Below, in pieces: positions 53,000-61,402 of a DNA stretch of 64,000 nucleotides. The stretch's first letter is position 1. Each line of letters begins with the position of its first letter. Source of the stretch: Segatella copri (lineage in GTDB: Bacteria; Bacteroidota; Bacteroidia; Bacteroidales; Bacteroidaceae); contig NZ_CP042464.1 in the NCBI RefSeq assembly GCF_015074785.1, forward strand, positions 372,001-436,000. The letters run 5' to 3'. The position numbers were made by a program, and so were the translations under genes. The notes under the pieces are model-generated. The model was given only the letters and a program-made list of their open reading frames with translations. It was not told where the DNA came from and did not search any database.

Positions 53000-53422
53000 C
53001 TAATAGTTACTGTTCTGCTCTTCGGTATAACCTCTGAGCAGGTTGACATCACGTTTGATGTTATACGCCACGCCATCTGCCCCCTTCGCCTTGACGAGAC
53101 AGAAGTAGACACCCTCCTTGACCGGTTTTCCGCGGTAGGTGCCATCCCATCCCGTGGCAGGGTCGGTCCATTCATAGAGTTTCTGTCCCCACCTATTATA
53201 TATATAGGCGTGGAATTCCTCAATGTTCCGGTAACCATCCTTGGGCTTGTAGATGTCGTTGATGCCATCGCCATTTGGAGAGAAGGCATTCGGCATGAGA
53301 AGAGAACTGACCTTGGTCGTCTCTTCTGTGTTGTCCTCCTCGTCGTCGTTGACTTCCTGAGCGTGTAATTGACACGTTAAAAGTGGCAACATGATGCAAA
53401 GTAATGCTATTTTTCGTCTCAT
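53000..53422 (-). CDS. Stand-alone gliding-motility-associated (T9SS type B) C-terminal domain protein
   Basis: A 140-residue secreted protein made almost only of a type B sorting domain. Signal peptide 1-21 ends LTCQLHA, followed by an acidic linker (VNDDEEDNTEE). The type B domain runs from about 40 to the end: PNAFSPNGDGINDIY, IYNRWGQKLYEW, GWDGTYRGKPVKEGVYFCLVKAKG. Such domains normally sit at the end of large proteins exported by the type IX system; here there is no cargo. It may be a decayed large protein or a genuine small surface protein. TATCTTTG on the minus strand (53448-53441) is its likely -7 box. Confidence 0.85.
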   Translation of the reverse strand: MRRKIALLCIMLPLLTCQLHAQEVNDDEEDNTEETTKVSSLLMPNAFSPNGDGINDIYKPKDGYRNIEEFHAYIYNRWGQKLYEWTDPATGWDGTYRGKPVKEGVYFCLVKAKGADGVAYNIKRDVNLLRGYTEEQNSNY

Positions 53423-53464
53423 TTCTAAAATAATTTGTGCAAAGATAATAAAAAGATGAGAGAT

Positions 53465-53497
53465 ATTGCGTCAGATGCAAGATTTTTTGTATTTTTG
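53465..53497 (+). promoter_or_regulatory. Promoter of the LysM/binding-protein gene
   Basis: ATTG (53465-53468), 21 bp, TATTTTTG (53490-53497), about 50 bp before the start codon. Confidence 0.55.
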
Positions 53498-53547
53498 CAG
53501 ATGAAAACATGAAATATTTGAAGATATCGTTAAAAAAATCTTGAGAT

Positions 53548-54942
53548 ATGAGACAAAAAATGAGATATTTCCTGCTGTTCGTTGGGCTTCTGCTCAGTGT
53601 CAGCATTGGCGCGCAGACTGTAAAATGGCGCGACATTTACACGGTTAAGAAGAAAGATACCATCTTTGGTATCGCCAATAAATATGGATTGAGCCTTCCT
53701 GAACTGATGGATGCCAATCCGGAGATGAAGCGTGAGGGATACATGCTGCAGAAGGGAGCTACGCTCTTTATTCCATACGCCAAGGACCAGAAGAACCCTA
53801 ATCAGGTGAACGGTCAGAAGTCGGGGAATGGGGCAACGGTTCAGAAAACTGCTACAGCTCCGACCACTTCAAAGGCTGCTGTTGCCAGAAATGCGGTAAA
53901 GGTAGGCGTGATGTTACCTTTGCATAATGTTGATGGCGACGGCAAGCGAATGGTGGAGTATTACCGCGGATTGCTGCTGGCTTGCGAAACCCTGAAGCAG
54001 CAGGGCACCGATATAGATGTGCGTGCCTGGAACGTTCCTATTGATGCTGATATCCGGAATACACTCTTGCAGGAAGGCGCTAACCAATGCGATATCATCT
54101 TTGGTCCACTTTATACCAAGCAGGTGGCTCCGCTGACCAACTTCTGCAAGACCTACGGCATCAAAATGGTGATTCCGTTCTCTATCAGCGGAGATGATGT
54201 AGAAAGAAACAAAGAGATTTTCCAGGTTTATCAGAGCGATGATGCGCTGAATGATGCGACCATCAAGGCATTCCTGAGCCGTTTTACCAATGTGCATCCT
54301 ATCTTTGTAGACTGCAATGATTCTACTTCGAGAAAGGGCAACTTTACGTTCGGTCTGCGCAAGGAACTGGAACGCAGGAAAATCAATTATAGCATCACCA
54401 ATGTGAATTCAAGTATCGAGCAGTTTGCCAAGGCTTTCATGCCTTCCAAGCAGAATGTGATAATTCTGAATACGGGACGTTCACCACAGTTGACTCAGGT
54501 GTTGAACAAACTCGACGAATTTGATGCGAAGTATCCGGGTGCAGCCATCTCTCTCTTCGGCTATACCGAATGGCTGATGTATGCCAAGTATAATCTGGAA
54601 AGATTCTATAAGTATGATACTTATATCCCTTCCACCTTCTATTATAACCCGAACTCAGCACAGACCAAGGCGCTTGAGAGCCGTTATGAGCGATGGTTCC
54701 ATCAGCCTATGATGGTGGCACAGCCAAGATTCGCCATCACCGGTTTCGATCACGGAATGTATCTGATTCAGGGTGTCAAGAGATATGGCAAGAACTTTAC
54801 AGGTGAGCGCCAGCAGATGACTTACCAGCCTGTGCAGACTCCACTCCGTTTCGAGAAGACCAGTAGGGGAGGATACAAGAACAAGAGTTTCCAGTTGATT
54901 CACTATACCTTTAATCATCAGATAGAGGCGGTGAAGTACTAG
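53548..54942 (+). CDS. LysM domain plus periplasmic-binding-protein-like (PBP1) protein
   Basis: A 464-residue exported protein. Signal peptide 1-22 (FLLFVGLLLSVSIGAQ), an N-terminal LysM domain (about 29-77: IYTVKKKDTIFGIANKYGLSLPELMDANP) and a Gln/Thr/Ala-rich linker (about 80-112) come first. A type 1 periplasmic-binding fold (about 115-450) follows, beginning VKVGVMLPLHN and containing DIIFGPLYTKQVAPLTNFC. It resembles LpoA-like or amino-acid-receptor proteins. LysM points to peptidoglycan. The ligand is unknown and no ABC permease is adjacent. Start may be Met1 or Met5. Confidence 0.8.
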   Translation: MRQKMRYFLLFVGLLLSVSIGAQTVKWRDIYTVKKKDTIFGIANKYGLSLPELMDANPEMKREGYMLQKGATLFIPYAKDQKNPNQVNGQKSGNGATVQKTATAPTTSKAAVARNAVKVGVMLPLHNVDGDGKRMVEYYRGLLLACETLKQQGTDIDVRAWNVPIDADIRNTLLQEGANQCDIIFGPLYTKQVAPLTNFCKTYGIKMVIPFSISGDDVERNKEIFQVYQSDDALNDATIKAFLSRFTNVHPIFVDCNDSTSRKGNFTFGLRKELERRKINYSITNVNSSIEQFAKAFMPSKQNVIILNTGRSPQLTQVLNKLDEFDAKYPGAAISLFGYTEWLMYAKYNLERFYKYDTYIPSTFYYNPNSAQTKALESRYERWFHQPMMVAQPRFAITGFDHGMYLIQGVKRYGKNFTGERQQMTYQPVQTPLRFEKTSRGGYKNKSFQLIHYTFNHQIEAVKY

Positions 54943-54983
54943 TTTATAGTTTACAATTTATAGTTTACAATTTATAGTTGATA

Positions 54984-55745
54984 ATGAATAGAAATATTGG
55001 GCTGCTGATTCTGATGCTCATCTTCGGAATTCCAGTTTCGGCACAGATAGGAGAACATCGTAGTGATTTCGCCATTGGTTTTAATGGGGGCTATATGATG
55101 AGTAGCGTAGGATTCACACCCGAGGTACAGCAGAAGCAGCACGGCGGACTGACGGGCGGTTTCTCGATGAGATATACCTGCGAGAAATATTTCAAGACCA
55201 TCTGTTCTATCTATGCCGAGGTAAACTATTCGCAGGCAGGATGGGAAGAGGATATCCTGGATATGGAGAATAATCCGGTGATTATCACCGAAACCAAAGA
55301 GGCGATGGCTTACAAGCGTACCATCAACTATATTCAGGTGCCAATCTTTGCGCATCTGGCATGGGGTAGGGAGACAAGAGGACTGAATATCTTCGTGAAT
55401 GCTGGTCCGCAATTTGGACTTTATCTGAGTGATTCGCAGAAGACCAACTTCTCGGTAGAGCACATGCCGGCAACCGACAATAACCGTGTAAGTCCGGTGG
55501 TGGCTCAGGATACGATGGCAGTCAAGAACAAGCTCGATTATGGTATCGCCCTGGGTCTGGGTGCTGAATACAGTATTCCGAAGGTGGGGCATTTCCTTGC
55601 CGAAGCCCGATACTACTATGGTCTGGGAAATATCTACGGTGCTTCTAAGCGTGATTATTTTGGAAAGAGTAACTACGGACAGATTGTTCTGAAACTCTCT
55701 TATCTCTTTGATATCACCAGAACGAAGAACGTGAAACGGAAATAG
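54984..55745 (+). CDS. PorT-family outer membrane beta-barrel protein
   Basis: A 253-residue protein. The ATG at 54984 is preferred to a TTG at 54978 because it directly opens the signal peptide (LLILMLIFGIPVSAQ). The mature chain shows alternating strands typical of an 8-stranded OMP_b-brl_2/PorT barrel (GGLTGGFSMRYTCEKYFKT, YIQVPIFAHLAW, FVNAGPQFGLYL, YGIALGLGAEY) and ends in YLFDITRTKNVKRK. PorT proteins are linked to type IX secretion, but small barrels of this type are numerous, so a role is not certain. The 14-bp word TAGTTTACAATTTA is tandemly repeated in its leader (54950-54977). Confidence 0.75.
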   Translation: MNRNIGLLILMLIFGIPVSAQIGEHRSDFAIGFNGGYMMSSVGFTPEVQQKQHGGLTGGFSMRYTCEKYFKTICSIYAEVNYSQAGWEEDILDMENNPVIITETKEAMAYKRTINYIQVPIFAHLAWGRETRGLNIFVNAGPQFGLYLSDSQKTNFSVEHMPATDNNRVSPVVAQDTMAVKNKLDYGIALGLGAEYSIPKVGHFLAEARYYYGLGNIYGASKRDYFGKSNYGQIVLKLSYLFDITRTKNVKRK

Positions 55746-55807
55746 ATGATAATTAATAATTGATAATTAATAATGATAACGGGTTTATCATTTATGTTTT
55801 AAAGAAA

Positions 55808-57184
55808 ATGAGTACAACAGAAAAAATGCAGATGAAATTGAGCGACTCTAAGTCAGCTCGCTGGACCGCCCTCCTCATCGTGAGTGTCACGATGATGTTC
55901 GGTTACTTTTTTACAGATGTGATGTCTCCACTGGAGCCTCTCTTGACAGCAGCCAAGGGAGCAGAGAATGGTCTCGGACTCGGATGGAATTCGGATGAGT
56001 ACGGCTTCTTCTCTGGAGCTTACGGATACTTCAATGTGTTCCTCCTGCTCCTCTTCTTCGGTGGTCTTATCCTCGATAAGTTTGGCATCCGTTTCACTGG
56101 TATCCTTTCTACCGTCCTGATGTTTGGTGGAGCCTTGTTGAAGTGGTATGCTGTAGGTCATGAGTTTGACGGAATGGTTGCTGTACCATTCTTCGGTACT
56201 TATAGTACGCAGGTAGTGATAGCTGCTCTTGGCTTTGCCATCTATGGTGTAGGATGCGAGATATGCGGTATCACAGTGAGCAAGGTTATCGTGAAGTGGT
56301 TTACGGGCCATGAGTTAGCTCTGGCAATGGGTGTACAGGTTGCTACGGCTCGTTTGGGAACTGCTGCAGCCCTGAGTGCTTCTCTTCCTTTTGCCAAGGC
56401 AATGGGTGGAGTTTCTGCTTCTATTGCTTTGGGCGCTGTATTGCTTTGCGCTGGTGTACTGGTTTATCTGGTTTATTGCGTGATGGACAAGAAGGAGGAT
56501 GCTTCTGTGGCAGCTGTGGCTACTGAGCCGGAAGAAGGTTTCAAGTTCTCTGACTTGGGAGGTCTTTTCAAGACAATAGGTTTCTGGTATGTGGCTGTAC
56601 TTTGTCTGATGTTCTATGCAGGCGTATTCCCATTCCTTAAGTTTGCTACCAAGCTGATGATTTTCAAGTATGGTGTGGATGCTAATATGGCAGGTCTGAT
56701 TCCTGCAATGTTGCCTTTCGGTACCATCTTCCTCACACCGCTCTTCGGTAGTATATACGATAAGTATGGCAAGGGTGCCACGCTGATGATTATCGGCAGT
56801 TGCCTCCTGACCTTTGTGCACGTCATGTTTGCCCTGCCAATCAACTCTTGGGTGCTTGCCATCGTGCTGATGCTCATCCTGGGCATCGCATTTGGACTGG
56901 TACCATCAGCCATGTGGCCATCTGTGCCAAAGATTATTCCAATGAAACTCTTAGGAACTGCATACGCTCTTATCTTCTACATCCAGAACATCGGACTGGC
57001 TCTCATTCCGGTATGGATTGGTAAGGTAAACCAGGCGAATACCGCAGCCGACGGCACCATCGACTATACCCAGACGATGACTATCTTTGCCGGTTTCGGA
57101 GTAGTAGCCATCCTCATCGCTTTCCTCCTCTTGTTTGAAGATAAGAGAAAGGGATATGGTTTGCAGAAGCCTAATGTGAAATAA
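55808..57184 (+). CDS. Major facilitator superfamily transporter
   Basis: A 458-residue inner-membrane transporter with about 12 helices. An in-frame ATG at 55760 lies in an AATTAATAAT-type simple leader repeat, so the ATG at 55808 (MSTTEKMQMK) is preferred. Characteristic MFS parts are DKFGIRFTGILSTVLMFGGALL between helices 2 and 3 and GSIYDKYGKGATLMIIGS in the second half. The overall pattern is of the oxalate/nitrate or sugar-phosphate type; substrate unknown. No partner gene. A 17-bp perfect stem terminator follows. Confidence 0.82.
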   Translation: MSTTEKMQMKLSDSKSARWTALLIVSVTMMFGYFFTDVMSPLEPLLTAAKGAENGLGLGWNSDEYGFFSGAYGYFNVFLLLLFFGGLILDKFGIRFTGILSTVLMFGGALLKWYAVGHEFDGMVAVPFFGTYSTQVVIAALGFAIYGVGCEICGITVSKVIVKWFTGHELALAMGVQVATARLGTAAALSASLPFAKAMGGVSASIALGAVLLCAGVLVYLVYCVMDKKEDASVAAVATEPEEGFKFSDLGGLFKTIGFWYVAVLCLMFYAGVFPFLKFATKLMIFKYGVDANMAGLIPAMLPFGTIFLTPLFGSIYDKYGKGATLMIIGSCLLTFVHVMFALPINSWVLAIVLMLILGIAFGLVPSAMWPSVPKIIPMKLLGTAYALIFYIQNIGLALIPVWIGKVNQANTAADGTIDYTQTMTIFAGFGVVAILIAFLLLFEDKRKGYGLQKPNVK

Positions 57185-57193
57185 GTGAAGAGC

Positions 57194-57264
57194 GAAGAAC
57201 AAAGAGCAAATTGAGTGAAGAGTAACAAACGAAGAGTGTAGAATCCGTTTGCTCTTTGTTCTTC
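57194..57264 (+). terminator. Long inverted repeat after the MFS gene
   Basis: A 17-bp perfect inverted repeat (57194-57210 with 57248-57264; GAAGAACAAAGAGC.. / ..GCTCTTTGTTCTTC) with a 37-nt loop. There is no long T-run, so termination strength is uncertain. Confidence 0.5.
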
Positions 57265-57306
57265 TAAATCTTTGAAAGTATAATTTTTAAAAGAAAGGAA
57301 ATAACC

Positions 57307-57981
57307 ATGAATGCGACACCTGAATCATTGATTAAGGACTATGCTGACCCGATAGAGCAGCAGGAGATTGACAAGTTTGTATGTTCTGAGATGGGCAGAC
57401 AGATACACCGGTATATCAAGGGTATGTCGGGTACCAAGCAAGCTATGTTGAAATTTGAGGAAAGGCTAGCCAGCCTCTCTGTACCAGAGAAGGAGAAGGC
57501 GATAGCCAAGTATATTGATCTGAACAGAAAAGCATTGGATGGTCTTGACTTGAAGATGATTCTGGTCCGTTCGGTAGCCAATTATTGTGACACCTTCCAG
57601 TATATGCTGGATTTTGTCAACGATAAGCGCAAGATGGTTTTCTATTACCAGCGCATCAAGGCGAAATACATTCAATATCATGAAGTATTTGAGCAGGATG
57701 GAAAGTTCGGTATGAAAGATCATCAAGGCAACATCTTACTCTCGCCAACTTATGATTTCTTGCGCACCTGCTACATTTATAATGATGACTTGAGCATCAT
57801 GCCGGTAATAGCTGAGAAGAATGGCAAGATGGGACTGGTAATGCCGGATGGTAACGATACGGTAGTGGCGGATTTCCTTTACGACGAAATTTGCTTGCGT
57901 GATGAATATCCTTACTTCGAAGCATCCCGTGAAGGTATCAGTGGCTTTATTGATAAGTTTGGAAACTTTGTTAATGGTTAA
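57307..57981 (+). CDS. WG-repeat containing protein
   Basis: A 224-residue cytoplasmic protein without signal peptide. The N-terminal half (1-125) is helical. The C-terminal half contains two to three WG-type beta repeats (QDGKFGMKDHQGNILLSPTYDF, EKNGKMGLVMPDGNDTVVADFLYDEI, GISGFIDKFGNFVNG). Function is unknown; WG repeats are thought to mediate protein binding. A good terminator follows. Confidence 0.75.
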   Translation: MNATPESLIKDYADPIEQQEIDKFVCSEMGRQIHRYIKGMSGTKQAMLKFEERLASLSVPEKEKAIAKYIDLNRKALDGLDLKMILVRSVANYCDTFQYMLDFVNDKRKMVFYYQRIKAKYIQYHEVFEQDGKFGMKDHQGNILLSPTYDFLRTCYIYNDDLSIMPVIAEKNGKMGLVMPDGNDTVVADFLYDEICLRDEYPYFEASREGISGFIDKFGNFVNG

Positions 57982-58010
57982 TAGTTAACAGTTTATAGTT
58001 AATAGAGAAA

Positions 58011-58050
58011 GGGCAATCAGATTGGGATGAACCAACTGATTGCCCCTTTT
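58011..58050. terminator. Terminator after the WG-repeat gene
   Basis: Stem GGGCAATCAG (58011-58020) with CTGATTGCCC (58036-58045), 15-nt loop, then CTTTTTT. Confidence 0.8.
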
Positions 58051-58162
58051 TACTTTCGTTGCTATGAGCAACTTGGTTTTATCTATTTTTCTCTCGTCTT
58101 CAAAACCTAGTGAAGAAAAGCAAAAGAATTCTTCACTCTTCACTATTCGTTCTTCACTTACT

Positions 58163-59038
58163 TTATCCCAAGTACTTCATCAAGATTTTGATCTTACCGC
58201 TATCACGGAGCTTGATGATACTCTTTTCGCGAATCTGGCGAACACGCTCACGGGTAAGATTGAACTCGCTGCCGATTTCCTCCAAACCCTTCTCGTGGCA
58301 ACCGATACCATAGCAGTAGCACAGAATCTTGCGCTCACGGTCTTTCAATACAGAATTGAGAACGCGGTCAAGCTCGCTCGCCATAGACTCGAAGTCTACA
58401 CCCTTGTCGGTACGGCTGTCATCACCCGAAGCCATCACGTCGACCATCGCATTGTCATCATCGTCGCTACCGAATGGAGCATCGATACTCATGTGGTGAT
58501 TATCTGCCTTGATAGTCTGGTCGATTTTGCTTTCTTCCATCTTTGTGATTTGAGCGAGCTCAGCAACAGAAGGTTTGCGCTGGTTCTCCTGCTCAAACTT
58601 ACTGATTTCTGCACTAATCTTACTCAATGCACCTACCTGGTTCAAAGGCAGGCGAACGATACGGCTCTGCTCGGCAATAGCCTGCAGGATGCTCTGACGA
58701 ATCCACCATACGGCGTATGAGATAAACTTAAAGCCGCGGGTCTCGTCAAACTTTTCAGCAGCCTTTACCAAACCGATATTACCCTCGTCGATGAGGTCGG
58801 TAAGAGAAAGGCCTTGGTGCTGATATTGCTTAGCAACAGATACAACGAAACGAAGGTTTGCTTTTACCAATTTCTCCTTGGCACGTTCTCCCTCACGACC
58901 GCCTTTGCGAATCTTCTGGGCAAGTTCGATTTCTTCATCGATAGAGACCATAGGCTCTCTACCAATCTCCACCAAGTACTTGTCGAGTGCTTCACTGGAA
59001 CGGTTGGTTATACTCTTACTAATCTTAAGTTGTCTCAT
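58163..59038 (-). CDS. rpoD: Primary RNA polymerase sigma factor (Bacteroidetes sigma-70 type)
   Basis: A 291-residue sigma-70 factor of the short Bacteroidetes form, lacking region 1.1. Region 1.2 starts near 17 ([15 protein letters not shown]). Region 2 holds [59 protein letters not shown], region 3 HMSIDAPFG, and region 4 [18 protein letters not shown] and [15 protein letters not shown]. This is the housekeeping factor of the phylum, reported to use -33 TTTG and -7 TAnnTTTG, the form of many promoters in this window. It has its own promoter with a hairpin at the 5' end of the mRNA. Confidence 0.95.
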   Translation of the reverse strand: MRQLKISKSITNRSSEALDKYLVEIGREPMVSIDEEIELAQKIRKGGREGERAKEKLVKANLRFVVSVAKQYQHQGLSLTDLIDEGNIGLVKAAEKFDETRGFKFISYAVWWIRQSILQAIAEQSRIVRLPLNQVGALSKISAEISKFEQENQRKPSVAELAQITKMEESKIDQTIKADNHHMSIDAPFGSDDDDNAMVDVMASGDDSRTDKGVDFESMASELDRVLNSVLKDRERKILCYCYGIGCHEKGLEEIGSEFNLTRERVRQIREKSIIKLRDSGKIKILMKYLG

Positions 59039-59089
59039 AAATATCCTTTTACCTTTCTATTTAGAATTTTTTGAAGTATTTTTGTGTAT

Positions 59090-59125
59090 CCCGAAACCTC
59101 CTCATGGTTTCGGGATGCAAAGGTA
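59090..59125 (-). promoter_or_regulatory. rpoD -7 element and 5' mRNA hairpin
   Basis: On the minus strand TACCTTTG (59125-59118) is directly followed by a perfect 9-bp stem, CCCGAAACC/GGTTTCGGG (59114-59106 with 59098-59090). The hairpin should therefore be at or near the very 5' end of the rpoD transcript. Confidence 0.6.
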
Positions 59126-59251
59126 CGAAAAAAAATGCAATTACGTTGTAATATAAACGGATTTTTTTAATCTGATTTGTCTGTTTTTTAGAATTTTAGC
59201 CGGTTCCTAGTAGAAAAATGCTATGTGAAGTGCGCTTTTTGGTGCAATAAG

Positions 59252-59282
59252 TTTGAAATATGGAATAATTTATGTATCTTTG
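59252..59282 (+). promoter_or_regulatory. Promoter of the POT transporter gene
   Basis: TTTG (59252-59255), 19 bp, TATCTTTG (59275-59282), 58 bp before the start codon. Confidence 0.75.
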
Positions 59283-59340
59283 CACAAAAATTGCGAGAAA
59301 AGAATAACTAAATAATAAAATAACAACAAAACAAAAAATT

Positions 59341-60867
59341 ATGTTTGAGAATCAACCAAAAGGTCTGTGGGCCTTAGCTTTGGCAAACACGGGTGAGCGT
59401 TTCGGCTATTACACCATGCTTGCTGTGTTCTTGCTTTATTTGCAGGCCAATTTCGGTTTTGAAACTGGATTGGCAAGTACTATTTATTCTACATTCCTGA
59501 TGATGGTTTATTTCCTTCCTATCATCGGTGGTATCGCAGCCGACAAGTTTGGCTTTGGACGTATGGTTACCACAGGTATCTTCATCATGTTCATTGGCTA
59601 TCTTGTTCTCTCGCTTCCTCTTGGCAAGGACACCGTTGCCATTGCTGCCATGGGCATTTCACTTATCCTCATCGCTTTGGGTACTGGCTTGTTCAAAGGT
59701 AATCTGCAGGTGATGGTAGGCCGTCTCTACGACGAGCCACAGTATGCCAGCAACCGTGATTCCGGTTTCTCGCTCTTCTATATGGCTATCAACATCGGTG
59801 CTATGTTTGCTCCTACTGCTGCCATCAAGATTATGAAGTGGGCGCAGGAGAGCCTGAGCGTGTCGGTGGAAGATTCATACCACTTCGCATTCGCCGTGGC
59901 ATGTGCTTCGCTTATTGTTAGTATCGCTATCTACTATGCCTTCAGCTTTACATACAAGCATGTTCTTGCTTCTGAGACCAAGAGTAAGGATGATAAGACT
60001 TCTGCCAAGGAGACAAACGAACTTTCTAAGGCTGAGACCAAGGAGCGCATCATCTGCCTCTGTCTCGTATTCGCTGTGGTTATCTTCTTCTGGATGGCTT
60101 TCCATCAGAACGGTAATACATTGACACTCTTTGCCCGCGATTATACACAGAAGACTTCAGAGGGTCTGCAGTCAATGGCATTCGACGTTACCAACCTCGT
60201 AGCCTGCATCTTCGTGGTCTACGGTTGTTTCGGTCTGGCACAGAGCAAGACTGGCAAGGGTAAGGGCATCTCTCTTGGCGTCATCGTTGCTGCCATCGCT
60301 TTCCTCTTCTACAAGTACAGCAACCTTGAAGGTGCCGTAGATGTTGAGGCTCCTATCTTCCAGCAGTTCAACCCATGCTATGTAGTGGCATTGACACCAG
60401 TGAGCGTTGCTTTGTTCTCATGGCTCCACAAGATTGGCAAGGAGCCTACATCGCCAGAGAAGATAGGTTTGGGTATGCTCGTTGCTGCTCTCGGTTTTGT
60501 ATGGATGGCTGTAGGTTCTATGGGTTTGGAGCTTCCTTTGACACAGGGCGATCCTGCTACAGAGGGTACACGTGTAAGTGCTAACCTCCTCATCTCTACA
60601 TACCTCATCCTTACATTCGCAGAGCTTCTGCTTTCTCCAATTGGTATTTCATTTGTATCGAAGGTAGCTCCTCCAAAGTATGCTGGTTTGATGATGGGTC
60701 TCTGGTTCGGTGCAACAGCCATCGGTAACCAGTTGGTTATGATTCCTGGCATCATGTGGGGTCAGAACTTCAACCTCATTGCCATCTGGGGTGTTCTCGC
60801 AGGTATCTGTCTGGTTTCAGCTCTCTTCATCTTCTCTATCATCAAGAAGTTGAATCGCGTAAGCTAA
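59341..60867 (+). CDS. Proton-dependent oligopeptide transporter (POT/PTR family)
   Basis: A 508-residue inner-membrane peptide:H+ symporter. The POT signature E19-R20-F21 in NTGERFGYY on helix 1, GGIAADKFGFGRMVTTG, and ALGTGLFKGNLQVMVGRLYD followed by GFSLFYMAINIGAMFAP are all present. A charged cytoplasmic loop (about 205-235, KSKDDKTSAKETNELSKAETKE) separates the two helix bundles. Di/tripeptides are the usual substrate, consistent with the S9 peptidase encoded nearby. Confidence 0.92.
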   Translation: MFENQPKGLWALALANTGERFGYYTMLAVFLLYLQANFGFETGLASTIYSTFLMMVYFLPIIGGIAADKFGFGRMVTTGIFIMFIGYLVLSLPLGKDTVAIAAMGISLILIALGTGLFKGNLQVMVGRLYDEPQYASNRDSGFSLFYMAINIGAMFAPTAAIKIMKWAQESLSVSVEDSYHFAFAVACASLIVSIAIYYAFSFTYKHVLASETKSKDDKTSAKETNELSKAETKERIICLCLVFAVVIFFWMAFHQNGNTLTLFARDYTQKTSEGLQSMAFDVTNLVACIFVVYGCFGLAQSKTGKGKGISLGVIVAAIAFLFYKYSNLEGAVDVEAPIFQQFNPCYVVALTPVSVALFSWLHKIGKEPTSPEKIGLGMLVAALGFVWMAVGSMGLELPLTQGDPATEGTRVSANLLISTYLILTFAELLLSPIGISFVSKVAPPKYAGLMMGLWFGATAIGNQLVMIPGIMWGQNFNLIAIWGVLAGICLVSALFIFSIIKKLNRVS

Positions 60868-60891
60868 ATCTTAGAATTATAATATATAAAA

Positions 60892-60926
60892 AAGGCTTGC
60901 TTCATTTTTCGAAGCAAGCCTTTTTT
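60892..60926 (+). terminator. Terminator after the POT gene
   Basis: Perfect 12-bp stem AAGGCTTGCTTC/GAAGCAAGCCTT (60892-60903, 60911-60922), 7-nt loop, T-run. Confidence 0.9.
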
Positions 60927-60956
60927 ATCATATTTCCAGAAAAAAACATCTTTTTC

Positions 60957-60988
60957 TTTGCTAGTTTGAAAAGAAAGTTGTATTTTTG
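60957..60988 (+). promoter_or_regulatory. Promoter of the small membrane protein pair
   Basis: TTTG (60957-60960), 20 bp, TATTTTTG (60981-60988), 23 bp before the start codon. Confidence 0.7.
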
Positions 60989-61011
60989 CAATGTTTTAAA
61001 TATAAAAGCGT

Positions 61012-61236
61012 ATGACAGCTCGGGAAGATAGAGAAAAGTTAAGGTCTAGCCGCGAGAACTTAAGTAAATTCTTCTATGATTTGGCTAAGGCTACTTTCAC
61101 AGCTATGGTTGTGGGAGATGTAGTAACTATGTTTTTAAAGGAAGATGTAACAACTATTAGTGTTTGGCTCTTTGTTACTGGTTTAGTTACTACAAGTTTG
61201 TTGTCTACGATTGGGTACAGAATTTCTAAATTGTAA
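61012..61236 (+). CDS. Small membrane protein, 74 residues, function unknown
   Basis: Not recognised as a characterised family. The N-terminus is charged (MTAREDREKLRSSRENLSK). Two hydrophobic segments follow (about 23-41, DLAKATFTAMVVGDVVTMF, and 49-68, ISVWLFVTGLVTTSLLSTIG), giving a hairpin topology with both ends on the cytoplasmic side. It has a consensus promoter and is followed 4 bp later by a 34-codon membrane ORF, with a terminator behind both. A two-gene operon of tiny membrane proteins is likely. Confidence 0.7.
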   Translation: MTAREDREKLRSSRENLSKFFYDLAKATFTAMVVGDVVTMFLKEDVTTISVWLFVTGLVTTSLLSTIGYRISKL

Positions 61237-61240
61237 AGAT

Positions 61241-61345
61241 ATGGAAGCATTAATTATGACATTGGCTGGTACTGGAGTAGTAGCTTTGGTATTAAATATT
61301 TGGTTAAGTACCAAATCAGGTAAAAAATGGCTTAAAAGTCTTTAA
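61241..61345 (+). CDS. Very small membrane protein, 34 residues
   Basis: The ATG at 61241, 4 bp after the preceding stop, opens MEALIMTLAGTGVVALVLNI, continues WLSTKSGKKWLKSL and stops at 61343-61345. One hydrophobic helix (about 3-22) is followed by a basic amphipathic tail with four lysines. Position, spacing and the terminator right behind it support translation as part of the operon. The pattern resembles small single-pass regulators or type I toxins, but no antisense RNA gene was identified and no function is claimed. Confidence 0.6.
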   Translation: MEALIMTLAGTGVVALVLNIWLSTKSGKKWLKSL

Positions 61346-61351
61346 GGAAAA

Positions 61352-61388
61352 AACGAGGTATCAGGCGTAACCTGTTACCTCGTTTTTT
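61352..61388. terminator. Bidirectional terminator
   Basis: Stem AACGAGGTA/TACCTCGTT (61352-61360, 61376-61384) with inner CAGG/CCTG and A/T runs on both sides. It serves the small-protein operon and the leftward S9 peptidase gene. Confidence 0.85.
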
Positions 61389-61402
61389 TCGTTTTTAATA
61401 TA

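Noticed and set aside
58040..58720. 226-codon rightward frame
   Set aside because: Antisense to the sigma factor gene with no recognisable domain.
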